Below, piece after piece: positions 56,194-64,000 of a stretch of DNA of 64,000 nucleotides. Within the stretch, counting starts at the first letter, position 1. Each line of letters starts with the position of its first letter. Source of the DNA: G963665215 sp963665215 (GTDB lineage: Bacteria; Chloroflexota; Dehalococcoidia; Lucifugimonadales; CAUZJF01); NCBI GenBank assembly GCA_963665215.2, contig CAXXWW010000017.1:310001-374000 (forward strand), written 5' to 3'. The notes under the pieces are model-generated. The model was not told the origin of the DNA, ran no database searches, and was given only the letters and a program-made list of their open reading frames with translations. A program made the position numbers and the translations under genes.

Positions 56194-57561
56194 GAGGTTA
56201 CGTCAATAGGTGTGTAAACGACATCAGGCGGCGACCTTCTCAGCCGTTGATTCAATGGCGATTCCATCCGCATACTGTGCACCGAGATAGACGTCTTCGA
56301 TCAACTCAGGGGCCTTCAGACGCCTGAAGCGCTGTTCGGCGACCATCAACATTTTCCAGATCACCGCTATCGCCCGATCGACCCTCTTGTAGCGCTTGGC
56401 GGCATCGGTCCGAAGCCTGAGGGCCGCGAAGGGTGATTCTACCGGGTTCGTCGTGCGAAGGTGCCCCCAGTGCTCCTTTGGGAAGTCATAGAAGGTGACC
56501 ATGCGGTCCCAGTCCCGCTCCAAGGCCTCTGAGGCCGCCTCGTAGGAATGGTCGCCGCACCACCTGGTGAACACCGTCCTGAGCCGCTCAGCCTCTGTCC
56601 GAGTCGGCGCGTAGGGGATAGTACGCAGCATGAGCTTGGCCTGGTCCTGTTGTCGCTTTGGAAGCTTGGCGAGCACGTTTACGATCTTGTGGTTCCAGCA
56701 GCGTTGCTCTGCCGCCTGCGGATAGACGTTGCGCAGAGCTCCCCAGATGCCCAGGTGTCCGTCTCCAACCACCAGCCTCGGGCAGCTCAAGCCCCGGCGC
56801 TTGATGTCCCTGAGCACCTCGGACCAGTTCTCTGTGGACTCCCTGTATCCGGGAACAGCGCTCACCACCACCTTGCTCCCGTCGCTCAGGGCCGCCATCA
56901 CCACCAGTACCGCCGCCTTCTCCTTCTCAAGACCAGCCTTGACGTAGACTCCATCCACCCACATGTAGACCACTTCCAGGTCATCGAGGGGCCGGCTGCG
57001 CCATTGGGCAAGCTCATCGTTCCACTTATCCTTCAACCGGGCCACCGTGCTCGCCGATACCGGTGCGTCCTCTCCCAGCAGCCCCCGCAAAGCCAGATCG
57101 AAGTCGCCTTCGGATAGACCGTGCAGGTACAGCTCGGGGATCAACTCAGCAACCTTCCTGGTCCTGTTGACGAACAGCGGCAGCAGCCGGCTCTCGAACT
57201 GCTCCTCGGTATCGCGGACTCGCGGCCGCCTCAGCTGTATCGTTCCCGAACTCAGCGTAAGCCTCCGGGCTCTGCCGTATCCGTTCCGATAGCCGGTATC
57301 TGAGTCCGAGTCGGATCTGAGCGCCGACTTCGCCCTTCCCAGAAACGCCGTCACCTCCTCCTCCAGCAACTCCTGGATCAGCCTCTGGACCTGGCTTCGC
57401 ACCCAATCCTCCAACTGCTCCCACTCCGGCCTTGACTCCGACCTACTCTCAGTGCTTTCCTTCCTCATGGGCGGTCTATCTCCTCTCTTGGGCCTCGAGC
57501 CCGTGTTGTTCAGAGAGAGGGTACACCGCCTGACTGTTTACACACTTTTTGAAGATACCTC
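56194..57561 (-). mobile_element. IS256-type element, copy 9
   Basis: A complete 1368-bp copy between the 3'-truncated propeller/LRR gene and the 5'-truncated giant gene. Flanking octamers (ATATGCAC and GTCGAGGA) differ, which suggests a deletion between two former copies. Confidence 0.95.
56224..57468 (-). CDS. IS256-type transposase, intact
   Basis: 414 aa, the same protein sequence as copy 2. All catalytic residues are present. Confidence 0.96.
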   Translation of the reverse strand: MRKESTESRSESRPEWEQLEDWVRSQVQRLIQELLEEEVTAFLGRAKSALRSDSDSDTGYRNGYGRARRLTLSSGTIQLRRPRVRDTEEQFESRLLPLFVNRTRKVAELIPELYLHGLSEGDFDLALRGLLGEDAPVSASTVARLKDKWNDELAQWRSRPLDDLEVVYMWVDGVYVKAGLEKEKAAVLVVMAALSDGSKVVVSAVPGYRESTENWSEVLRDIKRRGLSCPRLVVGDGHLGIWGALRNVYPQAAEQRCWNHKIVNVLAKLPKRQQDQAKLMLRTIPYAPTRTEAERLRTVFTRWCGDHSYEAASEALERDWDRMVTFYDFPKEHWGHLRTTNPVESPFAALRLRTDAAKRYKRVDRAIAVIWKMLMVAEQRFRRLKAPELIEDVYLGAQYADGIAIESTAEKVAA

Positions 57562-59564
57562 GTCGAGGACCTCGTCGCCGACAGTTCGATCGTCATGCCG
57601 AATGGCGTCGCTCCTTCGGCTATTCGGACCACGACCGTGTCGTCTCCCCGCCGCTCCAGCTCTGCAGTGAACGTGAAAGGTGCGCCCGGATTGTCGCCCG
57701 CGTCGAGATCCGTCAGCCCAGACAGACCTTCGAAGACGCCGACAGGCAGGTCTTTGAACTCGTTTCCCGAAAGGTCCAGCTCCGCGAGGTTCCCGAGGTC
57801 GGCGAACACGTTCTCCGGCAGGCTCTTCAGGTCGTTCCCCGCGAGGGAGAGACTCTGCAGGTCGCCGAGACCGCCGAACACCCCTTCCGGCAGTTCGGAG
57901 ATCTCGTTGATCGACAGGTCCAGGTCGCGCAGTTCGAGATTGCCGTCGAAGAGCCCGTCCGGCAGTTCGTCTATCGAGTTGGCGGGCAGGTCCAGTTCGT
58001 CGAGTTCGACGAGGTCGTCGAAAAGGCCGCCCGGTAGGTGCGCGAGCCCGTTGCCCGCGAGCGACAGCGAGACGAGTCCGGCCAAGTTTCGCAACACGCC
58101 TTCCGGCAGCGTCTCCAGGCCGTTCGCCGACAGGTCCAGAACGCTCAGATTCGCGGTTTGGCCGTCGAACGTCCCGTCCGGCAGTTCGTTCAGAAGGTTT
58201 CCCGACAGATAGATCTCCTCCACCGTCCGAAGGTCTTCGAAGAGTCCGTCCGGGACCGTCTCGAGGAAGTTTCTGTTCAGGTCCAGGGCGCGCAGCGCGT
58301 GCAGGTCGCGGAAATGCCCGGCCTGCAGGGCCGACAGTCCTCTCCCCTGCAGGTGAAGCCCGGGCGTGACGCCGGACCCGAAGCGGTGGGAGCCGGTCCA
58401 TGCCCTGAGCCTCGTTTCGGAAACCTCGGAGCAGTCGCCGACGCCGGTCATCCGGGCGACGATGGCCGCCATCACCACAGGCGTCCGGTCGCAGATGCCC
58501 GGGGCCCCGATCCGGCCCGTCGGCTCGCTGGTAAGCGACTCTTCGTTGCCCCGGTCGTCGGTGTAGGACACCCTGACCTTGACGGTCCTGCCGCGGTCGC
58601 TCGAGGCGAGGATGTAGGTCGAACGGGTCGCGTCCAAGATGTCCGTGTCGGCGTTCCCGTCGTTGGACACCCATTGATAGCGAAAGACTGCGTCGTCCAG
58701 CCCGTCCGCGTCGGCGATGGCGGAGGTGCCCGCCGTCAGAGTCTCGTCCACCCGGACCCTGCCGATGATCGTTGGCGCACCCGTGGGAGGATTGTTCCAG
58801 TCGTAGGCGTAGAGCCTGCCGTCGTCGCGGGACGCCACCCACATCGTTGCACCGACCGACCAGAGGCCCTCCGTGGATTGATCGTCGGCGTCCAGAGCGA
58901 AGTCTTTGCCGGCGTCCCGGCTCCGGTCCAACATGCTGTAGGCATACAGCTTGGCGTCCTGCCAGTCCACCACCCACATGGTGGCTCCGTTCGACCAGAT
59001 GCCGACCGGAAATTCGTTCGCCACATCCAGCGTGATGTCCTTGTCGGCGTCCCGCTTCCGGTCCGACATCCGGTAGGCGTACAGCTTGTCGTCGATGACG
59101 TCCGCCACCCACATGGTGGTCCCGTCCGACCAGATGCCTTCGGGATGGTCGTTGCCAGCGGCGGACAACGTGTTGAAGTCCTTGCCCGAGTCCCGGCTCC
59201 GGTCCGACATCCAGTAGGCGTACAGCTTGCCGTCGGCGAAGTCCGACGCCCACATGGTGGTCCCGTCCGACCAGATGCCCACCGGAGAGCCGTTGGCGGT
59301 GTCCAGCGTGAAGTCTCGGCCGGAGTCCCGGCTCCGGTCCGACATCCGGTAGGCGTACAGCTTGTGATCCTCGAAGTCCGCGACCCACAAGGTGGTCTCG
59401 TCCGACCAGATTCCGGTCGGATAGCCGTTGGCGGCGTCCAGAGTGAAATCGCTGCCGGAGTCCCGGCTCTGGGCCTGGACCTCAGGAGTGAGAAGCAGGG
59501 CGCCGAGGACAGCCAGTGCGATGAGCAGCAGCGGGAGCGGCGCAAGACGCCGGGATGCGATCAT
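57562..59564 (-). pseudogene. Propeller and leucine-rich-repeat surface protein, 3' end lost
   Basis: The N-terminal signal peptide (PLPLLLIALAVLGALLLTPE, cut after VQA) is followed by five ~43-residue propeller blades with IWSDGTTMWVAD...KLYAYRMSDRSRD. Then comes an Ig-like module (TGAPTIIGRVRVDETLTAGT), a short Cys-containing linker (VARMTGVGDCSEVSETRLRA) and about nine LRRs (LRALDLNRNFLETVPDGLFE). The last module starts APFTFTAELERRGDDTVVVR and ends at the IS256 junction. About 667 residues remain. The ATG follows GGGGGTGAGTC. Confidence 0.85.
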
Positions 59565-59597
59565 GACTCACCCCCGGCTAGCCAAGTGAAAGAAGCC

Positions 59598-59608
59598 GGG
59601 GGGGGGGG
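59598..59608. repeat. Run of eleven G (C on the coding strand) upstream of a surface-protein gene
   Basis: An uninterrupted G11 lies 34 bases upstream of the propeller/LRR gene start, between any promoter and the ribosome binding site. Runs of this length change easily by slippage and can switch expression of surface proteins in other bacteria. Confidence 0.85.
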
Positions 59609-60096
59609 ACATCTGTGCTTGGTCGCAGTGAACGGCGGACCCCAGCGCAATGTGTAGAACGACGGCACGGGCCGTTGTTCCGTCCGCCACCGTCCCAGGT
59701 GCATGGACCGCCAAGTGAATGCCTCCCTTGCAACGTTCGGATTAGCGGAACCTACGACCTTCTGCGCTGTCCGCAGGTAGAGTGGCAGCCTGTGATTCTG
59801 CCTATCGTTTGATTCTTCTTACGTATTTACCCATGAAAACACTAGAGACTCCTCATCGCTTTGGTAAAGTGCCGTGGCACACTTTTGGGCCGACAATTTG
59901 TTTGCTCTGAGGGAGAGTGTTTCTGCAACTGGACAGGTATAAGTTGCTCTTGCGGACATAAACGATCGCGGCTAGATTGGTAGTCATGTGCGCTATGCGG
60001 CAAGTCAATCCTGCTTGACGTCGATGGGCAGCCCTAGACAACAGGCCCCCGCGCGTGCTATCTCAATGCGGTTAGCTCGTTGCTTCCAGTGCTTCG
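59609..60096. other. Stretch without a supported protein gene
   Basis: No frame here has a credible start and family. On the plus strand TTGCGG (about 59954), 17 bases, then TAGATT could be a weak promoter for a ~150-nt transcript ending at the terminator at 60097-60134. No known RNA family is recognisable. Confidence 0.35.
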
Positions 60097-60134
60097 AAAG
60101 CGCCCCGTTGCCATTACCGGGGTGCTTTCTTTTG
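60097..60134 (+). terminator. Rho-independent terminator
   Basis: AAAGCGCCCCG pairs with CGGGGTGCTTT (11 pairs including one G-U) around a ~10-base loop, followed by CTTTTG. It only works on the plus strand. No protein gene ends just before it, so it may terminate an unannotated RNA or attenuate the kinase-like gene 130 bases downstream. Confidence 0.7.
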
Positions 60135-60263
60135 CCCTCCAGGCCGGTGGTAAAAACCCCCGTTTTACCACCAAAAACAGCTACTTTTATATCTAAGCTC
60201 GAATCCCGTGTGCACACCTCCAGGACAAATACCCCTTGTTTTCACGCGCATACGGGAGGTGAG

Positions 60264-60505
60264 ATGTCTCGGGCGCCTCGCCAAAGCCGGGGCCTTCATC
60301 CAATCAGGAGAGCCGCCAGCGTCTTTCGCGTGAGTGTCGAGCCGCATGAGCGGCTCGACCCGGACGGGCTGAGATACGTCGCGACCATACCGGTCTGGGC
60401 ACACTGGCTCGTGGTCGCCTTCAGTTTTGCGCAGATGGCGTACCGACCTTCGGGTTGGCCGGAGCGCTATGCCGTGTATCCGCCGCTATTCCTGCTGCAA
60501 AGGCT
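60264..60505 (+). pseudogene. N-terminal fragment of a sensor kinase paralogue
   Basis: ATG four bases after GGGAGGT. The frame reads VSVEPHERLDPDGLRYVATI, then PVWAHWLVVAFSFAQMAYRP and YPPLFLL. This parallels the start of the intact kinase (VHYAVGVSVWGRWFIWLVTV, VQFAYRPGFWYYEGHFEYLF). Similarity stops at about residue 80, where an IS3-A terminal repeat sequence follows. The kinase core is absent. Confidence 0.7.
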
Positions 60506-60517
60506 GGGGGCAGGTCA
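60506..60517. mobile_element. Solo IS3-type element A terminal repeat
   Basis: GGGGGCAGGTCA is the exact 12-base outer end of IS3-type element A, and the preceding CAAAG also resembles copy 2. No other part of the element is present. It marks the breakpoint of the kinase paralogue. Confidence 0.5.
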
Positions 60518-60627
60518 GTGCGAGGTCCCTGCGTCAGTTCCACCGTCGGACAGGTGTCATCTGATCGGGCTCCGGCCTCACTTGGCGCCAGGGGGGTTAG
60601 TTTGGGTATTGGAATAGGAGCCAGGAC

Positions 60628-61851
60628 TTGTTGAAGGCTGAGATAGGAGCCCTAGCGAAGCGGTTTCCATCAACCATCCTGTCCGACCCAGCCGTAGTTC
60701 ACTACGCCGTAGGAGTCTCGGTCTGGGGTCGCTGGTTCATCTGGCTTGTCACAGTGGTCCAATTTGCCTACAGGCCGGGCTTCTGGTATTACGAGGGGCA
60801 CTTCGAATACCTCTTCCTGCTTGTGCCGGTGGTGGCGCTCAATGGCCTGGTCCACTACCGGCTCCTGACGAACAGATCGGTTACGTGGCGGTGGTTGCTC
60901 CTCCTCAGCGCCATGGACATGGCCCTCGCCACGGGCGGCATCATCCTCCAGCGCGGGTTCGAGGGCTTCCTATTCCTGGCCTACTACCCGGCCATCGCGC
61001 TGTTCGTCGTGGTCTTCCCGTCATTGTGGATCGGGTTGGCCTGGACGACGATGACCGCCGCCGTCTATACCTTCGTATGGCTGACGGTCGGCCTCGGTCT
61101 CGACTACGTCGCAGGCGATGAAAAAGAGCTGCTGGCTAGGTTGGCGGCGATGTACGCAATTGTGTTGTACGTCAGTCTTATCGCCCGATTCGAACGGACC
61201 AGGAGGCAGGCGGCGGTGCAGCGGGAGCGGGCGCTTCAACGGGAACAGATCGAGTTCTCGCAGGCCATTCACGATACGACGGCGCAGTCCGCGTACCTAA
61301 TCGGCCTGGGCATAGACGCGGCCAAACAGGTTGCCGGAGACTCGAACGAGGAACTCGCCGCCAGACTTGAAGCGACCTCACGGCTTTCTAGGACCGCCAT
61401 CTGGCAGCTGAGACACCCGATAGACATGGGCCGCATATTCGACGGCAGGGAGCTGGGCTGGACCCTGGACTCGCACGTTGCGACCTTCAGGTCCATCACG
61501 TCGGTGCCGGCGGAGCTGACGCAGAACGGGGTGGAGCCGCCTCTTTCGATAGAGGCCAGGAGTCTGCTGTTCACCATAGCCCATAACGCGCTTACCAACG
61601 CCTTCCGCCATGCCGAGGCGAGCCGGGTGCTGGTCGAGCTCGACTTCGGACGGGATGAGCTCAGGCTGTCGGTGTCGGACGATGGAGTGGGACTTCCCGA
61701 CGACTACGAGGAGCGAGGCCACGGCTTCGCCAACATGCGGGCGTACGCAGAGCGTCTGGGCGGACGCCTTATCGTCGAGCCCAGGGGACCGGACGGGGGT
61801 GCGAGCGTGACCTGCGTGATGCGATTGGCTCGCGGAGAACGGGAGGGATAG
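60628..61851 (+). CDS. Membrane sensor histidine kinase (NarL-type, HisKA_3)
   Basis: 407 aa. Residues ~28-190 form about five to six transmembrane helices (RWFIWLVTVVQFAY, WRWLLLLSAMDMALATGG, FLFLAYYPAIALFVVVFP), with no extracellular sensor domain. A linker helix leads to the HisKA_3 dimerisation box EFSQAIHDTTAQSAYLIGLG (His215) and a HATPase domain (IAHNALTNAFRHAEASRVLV, VSDDGVGLPDD, GHGFANMRAYAERLGGRLIV). It starts at TTG, with only a weak GGAG upstream. The response regulator starts two bases after the stop, so the pair is co-expressed. Signal unknown. Confidence 0.92.
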   Translation: MLKAEIGALAKRFPSTILSDPAVVHYAVGVSVWGRWFIWLVTVVQFAYRPGFWYYEGHFEYLFLLVPVVALNGLVHYRLLTNRSVTWRWLLLLSAMDMALATGGIILQRGFEGFLFLAYYPAIALFVVVFPSLWIGLAWTTMTAAVYTFVWLTVGLGLDYVAGDEKELLARLAAMYAIVLYVSLIARFERTRRQAAVQRERALQREQIEFSQAIHDTTAQSAYLIGLGIDAAKQVAGDSNEELAARLEATSRLSRTAIWQLRHPIDMGRIFDGRELGWTLDSHVATFRSITSVPAELTQNGVEPPLSIEARSLLFTIAHNALTNAFRHAEASRVLVELDFGRDELRLSVSDDGVGLPDDYEERGHGFANMRAYAERLGGRLIVEPRGPDGGASVTCVMRLARGEREG

Positions 61852-61852
61852 G

Positions 61853-62506
61853 TTGTCAACAGAGTCTCGTCGCATAAGGGTGCTGCTCGCAGACGACCAT
61901 ACGGTCATGCGGGAAGGTCTTCAGCTGGTGCTGGAGCGGTCTGAGGAGTTTGAGGTGGTCGGGCATGCCAGGGACGGCGTAGAGGCGGTGAAAGCGGCCT
62001 CCGAACTGTCGCCCGACGTGATCGTCATGGACGTCATGATGCCCAACAAGGACGGCGTGGAGGCGTGCCGGGAGATCATGGAGTCTCTGCCCGACACACG
62101 GGTGATCATGCTGACCGCCTCGACAGAGGCGGACGCCGTGATAGAGGCGGTGGCCGCCGGAGCGACCGGCTACCTTCAGAAAGTGGCCGGAATGGACCAG
62201 CTCCTGAGCACGGTGAAGGTCGTGGCTGCGGGCGAGATGCGTCTGCCGACCGACGTGGTGAGGCGGGTCTTCGCCCGGATACGGAGGGGGGCGGAAGCGG
62301 AAGATGAGGCCGACCTGACCCCGAGGGAGAAGGAGATACTTGCGTTGTTCTCCCGGGGAATGTCATACGCCGCGATTGCGGAGGCAAGGGAAGTCAAGCC
62401 GGTTACCATCCGAAACGCCATCTACACCATTCAGGTGAAGCTGGGTCTTAGCACGAAGCAGGAGATCGTGGTCTGGGCGGTGCGGAACGGTCTATTGGAT
62501 GACTGA
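61853..62506 (+). CDS. NarL/FixJ-family response regulator
   Basis: 217 aa. The receiver domain has the acidic pair in VLLADDHTVMREG and phospho-acceptor Asp60 in PDVIVMDVMMPNKDG, then T in VIMLTAS and K in GYLQKVAG. The C-terminal LuxR-type HTH reads LTPREKEILALFSRGMSYAA, then IRNAIYTIQVKLGLSTKQEI. Start at TTG with GGGAGGGAT just upstream. It is the expected partner of the preceding kinase and a DNA-binding transcription regulator. Confidence 0.94.
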   Translation: MSTESRRIRVLLADDHTVMREGLQLVLERSEEFEVVGHARDGVEAVKAASELSPDVIVMDVMMPNKDGVEACREIMESLPDTRVIMLTASTEADAVIEAVAAGATGYLQKVAGMDQLLSTVKVVAAGEMRLPTDVVRRVFARIRRGAEAEDEADLTPREKEILALFSRGMSYAAIAEAREVKPVTIRNAIYTIQVKLGLSTKQEIVVWAVRNGLLDD

Positions 62507-62529
62507 CCACACGGGCCGCTTTGGAGGTA

Positions 62530-62656
62530 ATGCCGCCGTGAAGAGCCTCCGACGCAACCTGGGCGACGACGCCAATAACCCCATATACATCCTCACCGTG
62601 CCCCGCGTTGGCTACCGCATGGCGGAGGGGGAGACGCTGGGGCCGGAGGCGTCGTA
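62530..62656 (+). pseudogene. OmpR/PhoB-type winged-helix C-terminal fragment
   Basis: The frame GGNAAVKSLRRNLGDDANNP, then IYILTVPRVGYRMAEGETLG before a stop, is the recognition helix and wing of a Trans_reg_C domain (LRRKLGDD.....I.TVRGVGYR). The first part of the protein is absent. It is unrelated to the LuxR-type regulator directly upstream. Confidence 0.75.
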
Positions 62657-63125
62657 GATTGAGGCGCTCGTTGAACCCTTGTGTGCCTCCGTCCCGCCGC
62701 GCCACAATAGTCGGGCTGAGGGCCTCGACGGTGTGCTCTCGCTCCCTAGGCGCAGGCTCTGGTACGGGGCGAGATGAATTCTTGAGTTGCCCTGCCTCGT
62801 CGCGCCATAACGCTTGTGCCGATGGTCTTCGGTAGGCTCACAGGCTGCCCAGCCACATCTCGAAGACCGTTCCACCTACCATCCACGTAGGCCCACCAAA
62901 CTGGACAAAATCAAGAACCTTCATTCGGAGGACTCAATAGACACGGAAAGCTTAAGTACTCGTGGGCGGTCGGTTTGGGTCCATTCAAGCCAGGTCAGAT
63001 TGTTAGAGTGGATTCGCCATATTCGGCCACGAGCGAGCTATCGCGGCAGGTTCATGTCAATACGTTGTCAGGCTCAACTTCGTCGCAAGTATCACTCTGC
63101 CAGATAAACTGTCGTTGTAAATACT
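62657..63125. other. Intergenic stretch with one dispersed repeat copy
   Basis: It holds the third copy of the dispersed repeat (62837-62924) and otherwise nothing I can support: short frames only, without families. Confidence 0.5.
62837..62924. repeat. Dispersed repeat, third copy
   Basis: CCAGCCACATCTCGAAGACC and TCCACCTACCATCCACGTAG, then CCCACCAAACTGGACAAAAT, match the copy at 3766-3847 at about nine of ten positions, 59 kb away. On the minus strand it reads MKVLDFVQFGGPTWMVGG and TVFEMWLGSL, then stop. Confidence 0.75.
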
Positions 63126-64000
63126 AGTGGTTCAACGTTTTTGTATTGATGGGTAGAGTGACTTTAGCTTGATGCGCGCATCCTCGGTAGTGAAGCGCCA
63201 ATCCACTCGTATCACATCCCGGTTGCGTTGATTCTGCCAAGCATTGACCTCGCCGCGCAGGATGTCTTGATTGGCAATCCGTCGGTCCAGGCACTGTCGA
63301 GCCAGCACACCGATCTCTATCTCCGCCATATTCAACCAACTCCCGTGTTTGGGAGTGTAGTGTATCTCCAGTCGCTCAGCTATACGCCTCGCCTCAGCAG
63401 GCTCGAATGCCTCGTATAGCGAGGACAGCTTGTGAGTGTTGAGATTGTCCATTACCAGCACGATCCGGTCTCTGTCAGGGTAGTCCTCGTCGACCAGTTC
63501 CTTTATCACATGCGCCCAGTCCACCTTCGTGCGACGCTCTCTGACCTCGACTCGGCGCCATCCGTCCAACGGTGCAAACAGCATGAACAGGCTGCTCACT
63601 CCATTGCGCTCGTATTCGTAGTCGTATGCCGCCGATAAGCCGGGCGCTGCGGGACGCGGCACTCGCGTCTCCTTGACTTGCTGTTTGCTCGTCTCATCCA
63701 TGCACACCAGAACCTCATTCCCATCGTACGGCCGTTGGTAGACCTCCAGTACGTCTTCCATCGCGCACACAAACTCCGCGCTCTGACCGGGCGGGATGCA
63801 CCAACTCTGCTTCAGCCACGGCTTCAGTTCGTTTTTTTTTAAGCGCCTGGCGAACCGTCTCGGTGCTAATGGTCCCGACTATCTCACACTCGACCAACTG
63901 GTCAGCCAACAGCTTCAGGGTCCAACTGGCACGCCCCTCCGGCGGTTCCCCGCAGGCCATCGCTATCAACCGTGCTTCACCTTCGCCGTCCAGTCTCTTT
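63126..64000 (-). mobile_element. IS630-type element, partial (runs off the right edge)
   Basis: It contains the 3' two thirds of an IS630-type transposase gene. The outer end lies close to 63126, but without a second copy the inverted repeat cannot be fixed. Confidence 0.8.
63132..64000 (-). pseudogene. IS630-type transposase, partial, frame break in an A9 run
   Basis: The first frame (KRLDGEGEARLIAMACGEPP, WTLKLLADQLVECEIVGTIS) is the HTH end of an IS630 transposase. It leaves frame at a run of nine A (coding strand) in ...ALKK. The second frame continues as NELKPWLKQSWCIPPGQSAE and then the DDE domain: VCMDETSKQQ, VLVMDNLNTHK and HGSWLNMAEIEIGVLA. Slippage at the A-run could join the frames, or it may be a mutation. 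The N-terminus lies outside the window. Confidence 0.82.

Noticed and set aside
57562..57600. Propeller/LRR gene and giant gene as two halves of one gene split by IS256 copy 9
   Set aside because: No target duplication is present and the two junction sequences do not continue a common domain, so a deletion joining two genes is more likely.

Overview
The window looks like a piece of a high-GC bacterial chromosome, most likely a marine or sponge-associated Chloroflexota (SAR202/Dehalococcoidia-like). That is an inference from its proteins: large secreted proteins built from WSDG-type beta-propeller blades, TGAP..I..V..TLTA Ig-like modules, cadherin/FnIII modules and a C-terminal INRDEV..ITRDEV module, a collagen-like lipoprotein with repeated single-Cache domains, and NarL-type two-component regulation. 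No rRNA or other phylogenetic marker is present.

About half of the window is transposable elements, many nested or joined by recombination. One 1368-bp IS256-type element occurs nine times (five intact, one frameshifted, one divergent and decayed, two truncated). There are also two IS1380, two ISNCY (ISDol1-like), two types of IS3, IS1182 in three pieces plus a 163-bp IS1182-derived MITE, and a partial IS630. Exact target duplications survive for IS256 copies 2 (AAGCTCCC), 5 (CCAGTCTT) and 7 (GTTCAAGT), for both IS1380 copies (TTTAA, CTTAC), for ISNCY copy 2 (ACATG) and for the MITE (ATCT). The other copies join unrelated sequences, which points to rearrangement.

Layout. 0-4.5 kb: IS256 copy 1 abuts a GHKL ATPase-nuclease-like gene that has lost its N-terminus, followed by decayed MmgE/PrpD and GrpB remnants. 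4.5-8.4 kb: a coupled pair, a secreted propeptide-like protein and a 1022-aa S8 protease, then a degenerate tRNA-Lys-like sequence. 8.5-12 kb: a lipoprotein metallopeptidase gene split by IS256 copy 2; removing the IS and one target duplication restores its frame. 12-25 kb: an antitoxin/PIN remnant, nested IS256/IS3, a recombinase fragment, the Cache lipoprotein and ISNCY. 25-33.5 kb: higBA, a large serine recombinase split by the MITE, an LRR surface protein, and three small conserved genes. 33.5-48.5 kb: IS1380/IS3/IS1182/ISNCY nests around a defence-gene cluster (AIPR, AbiEi-AbiEii, PLD-SNF2 helicase, Type IIG methylase remnant). 48.5-59.6 kb: a giant protein combining a sugar-dehydrogenase propeller with a PEP-synthase-like phosphohistidine plus ATP-grasp region, and a propeller/LRR protein, both cut by IS256 copy 9. 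59.6-64 kb: a sensor kinase/response regulator pair with a truncated kinase paralogue, then IS630.

The working genes appear to be the protease pair, the Cache lipoprotein, higBA, abiEi-abiEii, the two-component pair and the small-gene cluster. Most other host genes are truncated or interrupted. The region reads as an IS-driven graveyard and reshuffling zone for surface-protein and defence genes.
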